Source: Chloroflexota bacterium (GTDB taxonomy: Bacteria; Chloroflexota; Anaerolineae; UBA7937; JACPPX01). Taken from it: a DNA stretch of 5,675 nt. The stretch lies in contig JACPWV010000028.1 of NCBI GenBank assembly GCA_016196905.1, positions 1 to 5,675 of the forward strand, given 5' to 3'. This document shows positions 1-5,368 of the stretch, in pieces; position 1 is the stretch's first letter; each line of letters begins with the position of its first letter. A model generated the notes under the pieces. The model ran no database searches and had not been told where the DNA came from. It saw nothing but the letters and a program-made list of their open reading frames with translations. A program made the translations under genes and the position numbers.

Positions 1-33
1 CCTCGTCTATAGCCCTTCTGGCCTAGAGCCGTA

Positions 34-59
34 GAAGGCGACGAAGCCATATCGCCTTC
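34..59. other. Inverted repeat / hairpin in the upstream non-coding region
   Basis: GAAGGCGA at 34-41 and its exact reverse complement TCGCCTTC at 52-59 form an 8-bp stem with a 10-nt loop. An alternative shorter pairing (CGAAG 42-46 with CTTCG 56-60) competes with it. No T-run follows on the + strand, so it is not a textbook intrinsic terminator. It may mark the end of a gene lying to the left of the window. The rest of 1-125 shows no supportable reading frame: all three + strand frames are closed by stops before base 40, and the open - strand frame has no recognisable protein. There are no tRNA hallmarks. Confidence 0.4.
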
Positions 60-125
60 GCTGAATCCCGTGCCCTGAAATGCTCTTGCCGGTGGAGTCC
101 TGACGAAGGTCTGCGCAATGGGTCA

Positions 126-154
126 TTGTCCGCGACTCCGGGGGATGGTATAAT
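126..154 (+). promoter_or_regulatory. Sigma70-type promoter with extended -10, driving the six-gene block
   Basis: TATAAT at 149-154 is a perfect -10 hexamer. It is preceded by TG at 146-147 plus one base, the extended -10 signature. TTGTCC at 126-131 matches the -35 consensus TTGACA at 4 of 6 positions, and the spacer (132-148) is the optimal 17 bp. Such an AT-rich match stands out in this GC-rich DNA. The expected transcription start is about 160-162, leaving only 6-8 nt before the ATG at 168. The next five genes follow with gaps of at most 21 nt, so this is probably the promoter of the whole block. Assignment is by motif only. Confidence 0.8.
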
Positions 155-167
155 CGCAGCAGTCCAT

Positions 168-1037
168 ATGAAGCCCCTGCGGGTGGTCACCGACAGCACC
201 AGCGACCTGCCCCCTGAGTTGGCGCAGAGATACGGGATCGTGATGGTGCCGGTGTGGGTGCACTTCGGGACCGAATCCTACCGCGATGGGGTGGACATCG
301 ATCAGGCCCAGTTCTACCAACGACTTGAGCAGCGTCTGCCGAAGGCGGGCTACCCCACCACTTCCCAGCCGTCGCCCGGTCAGTTCGCCCAAGTCTACCG
401 TCAACTCGCCCAAGAGGGGTTCTCGATCCTCTCCATCCACGTCACCGCCAAAACCAGCGGCACCTACCAGTCGGCGGTCCTGGGAAGATCCTTGGTGCCC
501 GAGGCGGAGGTGACCGTGGTCGATTCTGCTTCCATCTCGCTGGGGCTGGGCTATGCCTGCCTGGCGGCCGCGCGAGCCATCCAGCAGGGGCGTAGCCTCG
601 AGGACGGCCTGCATTTGATCGAGGAGATCAAGGCGCGCACGCGCATCTTTGGTGCGGTGGACCGCCTGGACTTTCTGCGAGCGAGCGGGCGGGTGACCCA
701 CCTGCAGAGCGTGCTGGCCTCCCTCTTGGACGTGAAGCCGATTATCACCGTGCGCCAGGGGGTGGTGGAGATGATCGATCGGGTGCGCACCCGCAAGCGC
801 TCCCTGGCCCGGCTGCTGGAATTGATGGAAAGTTCCCTGGGGCGCGGCGCGCGGATAGTGGGCGCGGTCCTGCATGCCAACGTCCCCCAGGAGGCTGAAT
901 GGCTAAGGGCCGAAATGGCTCGCCGCTTCGATTGCCAGGAGCTGATCCTGGGGCCGGCGGGCCTGGCCCTGGCGGCCAATGCCGGCCCGGGCCTGGTGGG
1001 CATCCTGGGCTACCGCACCGACGGCCTACCCGATTGA
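168..1037 (+). CDS. DegV family (FakB-like) fatty-acid-binding protein
   Basis: The protein is 289 aa, the usual size for the DegV family. These proteins bind a long-chain fatty acid in a buried tunnel; in Firmicutes, FakB members present it to the kinase FakA, which makes acyl-phosphate. Visible family blocks are the N-terminal VVTDSTSDLP (residues 6-15), TTSQPSPGQF (64-73), HVTAKTSGTYQSA (91-103), VVDSASISLGLG (117-128), the LDFLRASGRV helix (167-176) and DVKPIITVRQG (188-198). The C-terminal block reads ANAGPG (269/270-275), where many relatives have HxGPG, so Asn271 replaces the usual His. I chose ATG 168 because the protein then begins MKPLRVVTDST as in the family; the upstream in-frame TTG at 126 lies in the -35 box. 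There is no Shine-Dalgarno sequence, fitting a near-leaderless mRNA. The family is clear; the FakB role is inferred, supported by plsX two genes downstream. No fakA is present in the window. Confidence 0.9.
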   Translation: MKPLRVVTDSTSDLPPELAQRYGIVMVPVWVHFGTESYRDGVDIDQAQFYQRLEQRLPKAGYPTTSQPSPGQFAQVYRQLAQEGFSILSIHVTAKTSGTYQSAVLGRSLVPEAEVTVVDSASISLGLGYACLAAARAIQQGRSLEDGLHLIEEIKARTRIFGAVDRLDFLRASGRVTHLQSVLASLLDVKPIITVRQGVVEMIDRVRTRKRSLARLLELMESSLGRGARIVGAVLHANVPQEAEWLRAEMARRFDCQELILGPAGLALAANAGPGLVGILGYRTDGLPD

Positions 1038-1058
1038 GAGCCGCCAGGGCAGGACGAG

Positions 1059-1556
1059 ATGAGTAAAGATAAGCTGCGTCAGCGTTTGATCGAGGAAAGA
1101 GCCGCCCTCCTGGCCGAGATCGAGGGCCTCACCGAAGATGAGGCAGCCCGCATCCCACCGGGGAGTGAGTGGTCGATCAAGGATGTGTTGGCCCACCTGT
1201 CCTCGGCCGAGGGCGCGGCAATAGACTTCATCCGCTGCATGCTCGAGGAGGATGGCCCGCGCCAAGTTCCACCCGAGGTGGTGTTCGATCTCGACCGCTG
1301 GAATGCGAGCCAGGTGCGCAAACGCCGTGAGTGGTCGCTGCCCCGAGTGCTGGACGAGCTACGCACGCAGCGGGAGGCTCTCTTGAGGAGCATGGACGAG
1401 TTGACGGATGAACAACTCTCTCGCCGCGGGATCCATGCGGCCTGGGGTGAGGTCAGCGTCGCCGATCAATTGCGCATCCTCCACCTCCACGACCAGATGC
1501 ACCGCAAGATGATCACACAGTTGAAGGCGGTCCTTCCCGTCTCTGCGGAGCGTTGA
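1059..1556 (+). CDS. DinB-like / ClbS-DfsB-type four-helix-bundle protein
   Basis: This 165-aa, largely helical protein fits the DinB/YfiT superfamily. Seen in the sequence: EWSIKDVLAHLSSAEG (residues 37-52) with His46 at the usual helix-2 metal-ligand position, and HLHDQMHRK (142-150), where His144 and His148 form the HxxxH pair. These three His are the typical divalent-metal site of the fold. FDLDRWNASQVRKRREWS (76-93) resembles the ClbS/DfsB branch. Known members include thiol-dependent S-transferases and the colibactin-resistance hydrolase ClbS, but most are uncharacterised, so I assign no reaction. No signal peptide or membrane segment is evident, so it is probably cytoplasmic. The ATG sits 21 nt after the DegV stop, with a weak AGGA (1051-1054) 4 nt upstream. 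Its stop lies 2 nt before plsX, suggesting co-expression and translational coupling. Family confidence is good; function is unknown. Confidence 0.8.
   Translation: MSKDKLRQRLIEERAALLAEIEGLTEDEAARIPPGSEWSIKDVLAHLSSAEGAAIDFIRCMLEEDGPRQVPPEVVFDLDRWNASQVRKRREWSLPRVLDELRTQREALLRSMDELTDEQLSRRGIHAAWGEVSVADQLRILHLHDQMHRKMITQLKAVLPVSAER
1547..1550 (+). promoter_or_regulatory. Ribosome binding site of plsX (decides the start)
   Basis: GGAG at 1547-1550 lies 8 nt before the ATG at 1559. An in-frame TTG at 1553 would be only 2 nt from this site, so the ATG is the likely start. The site lies inside the end of the preceding gene, which favours translational coupling. Confidence 0.65.
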
Positions 1557-1558
1557 TC

Positions 1559-2632
1559 ATGCGCATCGTGCTGGATGCTATGGGTGGCGATTTCGCCCCG
1601 GCGGTGACCATCGCGGGCGCCGTGTGGGCGGCGCGCGAACTGTCTGAGGTCGAGATCATCTTGGTCGGGCGCGAGGAGGTGATTCGTCAGGAACTCGCCA
1701 AACACGGCACGCGTGGCCTATCATCTCCCATCGTCCACGCTAGCCAGGTCATCGAGATGACCGACAAGCCGGCCATCGCCGTGAAGGCCAAGCCGGATTC
1801 ATCGATGGTGGTCGGGATGCGAATGCTCAAACGAGGCGAGGCCGATGCTTTCGTCTCCATGGGCAACACCGGCGGGGTGTACGCCGCCGCCCTCTTCCAG
1901 TTGGGCCGCATCCCGGGCATCCGCCGGCCAGCGCTCTCGACCATCTACCCGGCTAGGACACGGCCCATTTTCCTCTTGGATATGGGCGCCAACACTGACT
2001 GCAAGCCCGAGTATCTGTTACAATTTGCCCTGATGGGCTCTGCCTACGCGGAACGCGTGCTGGGAATTGACCATCCACGGGTAGGCATTGTCTCCACCGG
2101 CGAGGAGGAGGGCAAGGGCAGCACCCTGGTCCTGGAGTCCTACGAGCTGATCAAAAAGAGTGGGCTCAACTTCGTGGGCAATCTGGAGGGGAAGGACATC
2201 CCCGCCGGGCGGGCGGATGTGGTGGTCACCGATGGCTTCACCGGCAACGTCATCATCAAACTCTCCGAGGGGATCGCCAGCCAGTTGGCCGACCTCATCG
2301 AGGAAGAAATCAAAAGCCACCCCATCTCGGCCCTGGGGGGTCTATTGGCCAAACCAGCCTTCGCCAAAGTCAAGCGCCGCCTGGACTACAGCGAGTACGG
2401 CGGAGCCCCGCTGCTGGGGGTGGACGGCGTGGTGATCATCGGCCACGGCCGTTCTAATGCCAAGGCGGTGAAAACCGCCTTGAGGGTGGCAGCGAGGGCT
2501 GTGGAACAACAGATCGTGGCTGCTATTCGCGAAGGGATCGCCGCCTTGAGCCCCGCTACGGAGGAGGTCGACCGCCCGGAGGAGCTGGATGTGGATAAAA
2601 TCCTGGCCGGGCGGGAGGGAAAAGGAGTTTAG
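1559..2632 (+). CDS. plsX: Phosphate acyltransferase PlsX (acyl-ACP:phosphate acyltransferase)
   Basis: PlsX converts acyl-ACP plus phosphate to acyl-phosphate, the acyl donor for PlsY in phosphatidic acid synthesis; it is a peripheral membrane enzyme. The 357-aa protein carries the family blocks in order: MRIVLDAMGGDFAP at residues 1-14, the AKPDSSM block, MGNTGG (101-106), LDMGAN (140-145), the GEEEGKG stretch, FVGNLEGKDI, TDGFTGN (around 224-230), and near the end YSEYGGAPLLGVDG followed by GHGRSNAKA. No key block is missing. It is slightly longer than the common 330-350 aa because of an acidic C-terminal tail (EEVDRPEELDVDKILAGREG). The start gives the canonical MRIVLDAMGGD N-terminus. 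It sits 2 nt after the DinB-like gene and 6 nt before fabF. plsX next to fab genes is common, though here fabD, fabH and fabG are not between plsX and fabF. Confidence 0.97.
   Translation: MRIVLDAMGGDFAPAVTIAGAVWAARELSEVEIILVGREEVIRQELAKHGTRGLSSPIVHASQVIEMTDKPAIAVKAKPDSSMVVGMRMLKRGEADAFVSMGNTGGVYAAALFQLGRIPGIRRPALSTIYPARTRPIFLLDMGANTDCKPEYLLQFALMGSAYAERVLGIDHPRVGIVSTGEEEGKGSTLVLESYELIKKSGLNFVGNLEGKDIPAGRADVVVTDGFTGNVIIKLSEGIASQLADLIEEEIKSHPISALGGLLAKPAFAKVKRRLDYSEYGGAPLLGVDGVVIIGHGRSNAKAVKTALRVAARAVEQQIVAAIREGIAALSPATEEVDRPEELDVDKILAGREGKGV
2461..2482 (+). other. Perfect 9-bp hairpin with GAAA tetraloop inside plsX
   Basis: CAAGGCGGT at 2461-2469 and ACCGCCTTG at 2474-2482 are exact reverse complements separated by GAAA (2470-2473), a GNRA-type tetraloop. 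The element lies in the coding sequence for NAKAVKTALR of PlsX, about 157 nt before the fabF ATG. No T-run follows, so it is not an intrinsic terminator. It could affect mRNA stability or processing, or be a coincidence of codon choice. The structure is seen; any role is inference. Confidence 0.45.
2621..2627 (+). promoter_or_regulatory. Ribosome binding site of fabF (supports the long N-terminus)
   Basis: AAAGGAG at 2621-2627, within the last codons of plsX, is a strong Shine-Dalgarno match 11 nt before the ATG at 2639. No comparable site precedes the GTG codons near 2852, where a standard-length FabF would begin. This supports translation of the N-terminal extension. Confidence 0.65.
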
Positions 2633-2638
2633 CAAACC

Positions 2639-4078
2639 ATGGAGAAGGGGGATTTGAAGCGTAGATTGCGACGGCTCTCACCGGAGGCGCGGGAACGACT
2701 GCGGCGCGAACTTCAGGAAGGGACCCGGGTCGCCCCCAGCGGGGAAGCCGTCCTGAGCCCGGAGCTGGAGGAGCTGTTGGCCGAGGTGCTGGAGGGCACC
2801 GAGCCGAGGCCCGTGGCCGTGCCCGAATTGACCCAGCGCGGACGGCCCCGGGTGGTGATCACCGGGCTGGGGGCGCTCACCCCCCTGGGCAACAGTGTGG
2901 GTGAAACCTGGAAGGGGCTTGTGGAGGGGCGCTCGGGGATCGACTATCTGACCGGCATCGATGTCTCCAAGTATCCCACCAAGTTCGGGGGAGAGGTGCG
3001 CGGCTTCGATCCTAAAAAACATATGGATCCCAAAGAAGCGCGGCGCATGGAGCGCTTTGCCCAGTTCGCTGTGGCCGCCGCGGGGGAGGCCTTGCGCGAT
3101 GCCGGGTTCAGCATCAATGAGCAGAACGCCTACCGGGTGGGGGTGCTGATGGGCACCGCCATCGGCGGGTTGAGCGCCACCGAGCGGGCGGCCAAGCGCC
3201 TCTTCGTGGAGGAGAAGAAGGTCTCGCCTTTCTTTCTCACCTCCATGATCCCCAACATGGCTGCCTTTCATATCGCCTATATCTATCAGGCGCGCGGCTA
3301 CAACTCGACGGTGACGACCGCCTGCGCGGCGGGCACCCAGGCGGTGGGGGAGGCGGCCGAGGTGATCCGGCGCGGTGCCGCCGACCTGATGATCTGCGGC
3401 GGCACCGAAAGTTCGGACAGTGAGTTGGGCATGGCGGGTTTCGTCTCTATGCGCGCTTTCTCCACTCGTAACGACGATCCGGCCGGCGCCTGTCGGCCGT
3501 TCGATAAGGACCGGGATGGCTTTGTGGGCTCTGAGGGTTGCGCTGTCCTTATTTTGGAGAGCTTGGAGCACGCCCTGCAGCGGGGGGCGCGCATCTATGC
3601 CGAGGTGCTGGGCTTCGCCGCCACCTCGGATGCCTACCACGTGGCCGCCCCCGATCCCGAGGCGGAGGGGGCCCAGCGGGCCATGCGCTGGGCCATGGCC
3701 GACGCCGGCATCCGGCCCGAGCAAGTGGATTACATCAACGCCCACGGCACCTCCACCCCCCTGGGCGATATCGCCGAGACCTTGGCCATCAAGAAGTCGC
3801 TGGGCGAGCATGCCTATAACGTGGCCATCAGCTCCACCAAATCGATGCTGGGGCACAGTTTTGGGGCGACGGGTGCCATCGAGGCTCTGGCCACCACGCT
3901 GATCATCTGGCACCAGATCATCCATCCCACTATCAATTATCACACCCCCGATCCCCAGTGCGACCTGGACTACGTGCCCAACGTGGCCCGCCCGGCCCGG
4001 GTGCGCGTTGCCCTCTCCAACTCCTTTGGGCTGGGCGGCCAGGATGCCACCCTGGTGCTGGGCCGCTACGAAGGTTAA
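2639..4078 (+). CDS. fabF: Beta-ketoacyl-ACP synthase II (FabF) with a 66-residue N-terminal extension
   Basis: FabF condenses malonyl-ACP with acyl-ACP in fatty acid elongation. The 479-aa protein has the thiolase-fold KAS domain from about residue 69 (RPRVVITGLGALTPLGN). The nucleophile is Cys229 (TVTTACAAGTQ), with His369 (NAHGTSTPLGD), Lys401 and His406 (STKSMLGHSFGATGA). The spacing Cys-140-His-37-His equals E. coli FabF (Cys163/His303/His340), so the enzyme should be active; the offset of 66 matches the excess length over its 413 aa. The extension (1-68) is charged and probably helical, with LSPEARERLRREL (13-25) and LSPELEELLAEVLEG (39-53), recalling docking segments of PKS/NRPS proteins; that likeness is inference. 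The C-terminal gating loop reads FGLGGQD (463-469) instead of FGFGGTN, so the gatekeeper Phe is Leu465. A KS from a polyketide pathway is an alternative, but no other PKS domains are present. Confidence 0.95.
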   Translation: MEKGDLKRRLRRLSPEARERLRRELQEGTRVAPSGEAVLSPELEELLAEVLEGTEPRPVAVPELTQRGRPRVVITGLGALTPLGNSVGETWKGLVEGRSGIDYLTGIDVSKYPTKFGGEVRGFDPKKHMDPKEARRMERFAQFAVAAAGEALRDAGFSINEQNAYRVGVLMGTAIGGLSATERAAKRLFVEEKKVSPFFLTSMIPNMAAFHIAYIYQARGYNSTVTTACAAGTQAVGEAAEVIRRGAADLMICGGTESSDSELGMAGFVSMRAFSTRNDDPAGACRPFDKDRDGFVGSEGCAVLILESLEHALQRGARIYAEVLGFAATSDAYHVAAPDPEAEGAQRAMRWAMADAGIRPEQVDYINAHGTSTPLGDIAETLAIKKSLGEHAYNVAISSTKSMLGHSFGATGAIEALATTLIIWHQIIHPTINYHTPDPQCDLDYVPNVARPARVRVALSNSFGLGGQDATLVLGRYEG

Positions 4079-4084
4079 CCCCTT

Positions 4085-4837
4085 ATGCGCGTCGTCATCC
4101 ATCATGCGCTGGTGGCTCGGCGAGGCCGCCTGGCTCGTATTGGGAGCCTAACCGGCTTGGCCCTCCTCCTGATCAGCATCGTTAGCTACTGGATCTTCTT
4201 CAGCCAGCTAACCGATCTCCCCCAGGCTTGGCTGTTCGGCCTCTACGCGGTAGTCATCCTCGGATTTGTGCTGGGAAGCTATGGGAACCGGCAGATGACC
4301 TATTGGGCCCTGGAGCCTCGAGCGGATCAAACTCTGGCTCGCGGCTTGAAGGGCCTGGACCATCGCTACCATCTCTACAATTACATCCTCCCGGCTAAGC
4401 ACTTGCTTTTGAGCCCCTCCGGCCTCACGGTGCTCCTGCCCAAGGGAGTGGACGGACGGGTGAGCTGTGTGCGCGATCGCTGGCAGCGCAACTTCAGCTT
4501 GTTGCGTCTGCTGCGCGGCTTCGGGCCCGAGCCGCTGGGCAACCCCACCCTGGATGTGCAGCAACAGATGGGCCAACTCCGTCGCTACCTGCAACAGCAC
4601 CTCCCCGAGGAGGAGATCGAGTTGCAAGGCTTGATCGTTTTCACGCATCCGCAGGTGATCCTGGAGGTGGCTGGCCCCAGCGTTCCGGTTCTGCCTTTAC
4701 GCGGACTTAAATCCCATCTGCGCAAGCTGGGGAAGCGCGAGAACTTGTCGGCGGCGACTCGCCAGGCTTTGCAAAACCTCTTCGACGACGCTGCCCGTGC
4801 CGCCAAGGCATTGGAGGAGAAACAGGCAGAGGAGTGA
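4085..4837 (+). CDS. Two-TM membrane protein with a degenerate NERD-like domain
   Basis: The protein is 250 aa. After an Arg-rich N-terminus (R12, R13, R15, R18) come two hydrophobic segments at about 18-39 and 48-66, predicting both ends in the cytoplasm. Residues 80-195 resemble the NERD (nuclease-related) domain pattern: a helix (ADQTLARGLKGL), then YNYILPAKHLLLSPSGLTVLLPKGVDGRV (98-126), a Trp (W133), NPTLDVQQQMGQLRRYL (153-169) and the strand LQGLIVFTHPQVILEV (180-195). The acidic positions expected of a PD-(D/E)xK nuclease are not apparent: VLLPK (116-120) keeps Lys120 where NERD proteins often read IExK, and AKH stands where a DH motif is common. The C-terminus (209-250) is a charged helix. 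ATG 4085 lies 6 nt after fabF with only a weak AAGG upstream, so coupling to fabF is likely. The NERD match is pattern recognition; the function is unknown and a nuclease role is doubtful. Confidence 0.75.
   Translation: MRVVIHHALVARRGRLARIGSLTGLALLLISIVSYWIFFSQLTDLPQAWLFGLYAVVILGFVLGSYGNRQMTYWALEPRADQTLARGLKGLDHRYHLYNYILPAKHLLLSPSGLTVLLPKGVDGRVSCVRDRWQRNFSLLRLLRGFGPEPLGNPTLDVQQQMGQLRRYLQQHLPEEEIELQGLIVFTHPQVILEVAGPSVPVLPLRGLKSHLRKLGKRENLSAATRQALQNLFDDAARAAKALEEKQAEE
4828..4834 (+). promoter_or_regulatory. Ribosome binding site of the thioesterase gene (decides the start)
   Basis: AGAGGAG at 4828-4834 lies 5 nt before the ATG at 4840. A GTG at 4834 is also in frame and overlaps the upstream stop, but it would fall on the ribosome binding site itself, so ATG 4840 is preferred. 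Confidence 0.6.
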
Positions 4838-4839
4838 AG

Positions 4840-5298
4840 ATGGGCCGCCAGCTCAGCACCCGCATGTGCTTTGTGTGCGGCTTTAAAAATCCCATTGGCC
4901 TGCGCCTGATCTTCGAGGACGATGGGGTTCGTGCCTGGGCGCGCTTCAGCCCCCGACCGGAGCACCAGGGTTTTCCCGGCACCCTACATGGGGGCATCAT
5001 CAGCGCGCTGCTGGATGAGGTGATGGTGCGCAGCAGTTTAGCGATGAACCCGCGATTGTGGACCTTGACCGCCCGGACCGAGGTGCGCTACCTGAAGCCG
5101 GTGCCCATCGGCATGGAGCTGACCGTGGTGGGGGAAGCGACCGAGGTGAGGCGCCGGGTGGTTAAAAGTCGCGGCGAGCTGCGCCTGGCCGATGGGGAGC
5201 TGGCGGCCGAGTCCACCGGCACTTACATCGCCATGCCCGAGGAGATGCGCCAGGCGATGGAAAGCGAGATGCGGGAGTGGCGAGTGCTCGAGGAGTGA
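4840..5298 (+). CDS. PaaI-type hotdog-fold thioesterase
   Basis: This 152-aa protein is a typical single hotdog domain. Members of the PaaI/YigI-like group hydrolyse acyl-CoA or acyl-ACP thioesters in the cytoplasm as dimers or tetramers. Seen in the sequence: an N-terminal CFVCGFKNPIGLRLIF block (residues 10-25, Cys10-x2-Cys13) common in this subgroup, the core GTLHGGIISALLDEVM (47-62), where HGG (50-52) and Asp59/Glu60 sit on the hotdog helix that normally carries the catalytic acid, then RTEVRYLKPVPIGMELTV (about 80-97) and the C-terminal strands. A short charged helix closes the protein. Its start is 2 nt after the upstream stop, and it is the last gene before the hairpin at 5325-5348. 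Proximity to fabF and plsX suggests an acyl-ACP or acyl-CoA substrate, but the sequence alone does not fix chain length or carrier. Confidence 0.9.
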   Translation: MGRQLSTRMCFVCGFKNPIGLRLIFEDDGVRAWARFSPRPEHQGFPGTLHGGIISALLDEVMVRSSLAMNPRLWTLTARTEVRYLKPVPIGMELTVVGEATEVRRRVVKSRGELRLADGELAAESTGTYIAMPEEMRQAMESEMREWRVLEE

Positions 5299-5324
5299 TC
5301 GAGGCCTAGCGCACAACCAAATCG

Positions 5325-5348
5325 AGCGAGGGGAGATCTCCCCTGGCT
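5325..5348. terminator. Palindromic hairpin between convergent genes, probable bidirectional terminator
   Basis: AGGGGAGATCTCCCCT (5329-5344) is a perfect 16-nt palindrome, giving a 6-bp stem with a GATC loop. Beyond a G-G mismatch (5328/5345), AGC (5325-5327) pairs with GCT (5346-5348). On the + strand it is followed by TTGGG and then TTTT at 5361-5364; read from the - strand it is followed by a T-rich stretch complementary to 5315-5322. It sits in the 70-nt gap between the thioesterase stop and the stop of the convergent protease gene, where a shared terminator is expected. The U-tracts are weak, so efficiency is uncertain. Confidence 0.6.
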
Positions 5349-5368
5349 TTGGGTTAAGCGTTTTCTGG

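Noticed and set aside
40..108. Direct repeat GACGAAG at 40-46 and 102-108
   Set aside because: Seven bases repeated once over about 60 nt is easily explained by chance, with no further matching copies.
1..125. tRNA or other known RNA gene at the left end
   Set aside because: No T-loop GGTTCRA motif, acceptor stem or CCA on either strand. A vague likeness to the 5' part of 23S rRNA was too weak to support.
126..167. Longer DegV start at the in-frame TTG 126
   Set aside because: That codon lies in the -35 box and the -10 box is downstream of it, so it would not be transcribed. The family N-terminus begins at the ATG at 168.
123..875. - strand open frame opposite the DegV gene
   Set aside because: Low-complexity composition with no recognisable domain, fully overlapping a clear DegV gene. 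Shadow of third-position GC bias.
3764..3775. 12-nt palindrome GGCGATATCGCC within fabF
   Set aside because: Short, inside a conserved coding motif (GDIAET), and with no loop or neighbouring site to suggest a function.
2678..4105. Long - strand open frame (475 codons) opposite fabF
   Set aside because: Its translation is His/Gly/Pro-rich and resembles no protein family. It is the usual antisense shadow of a GC-rich gene, and fabF on the + strand is unambiguous.
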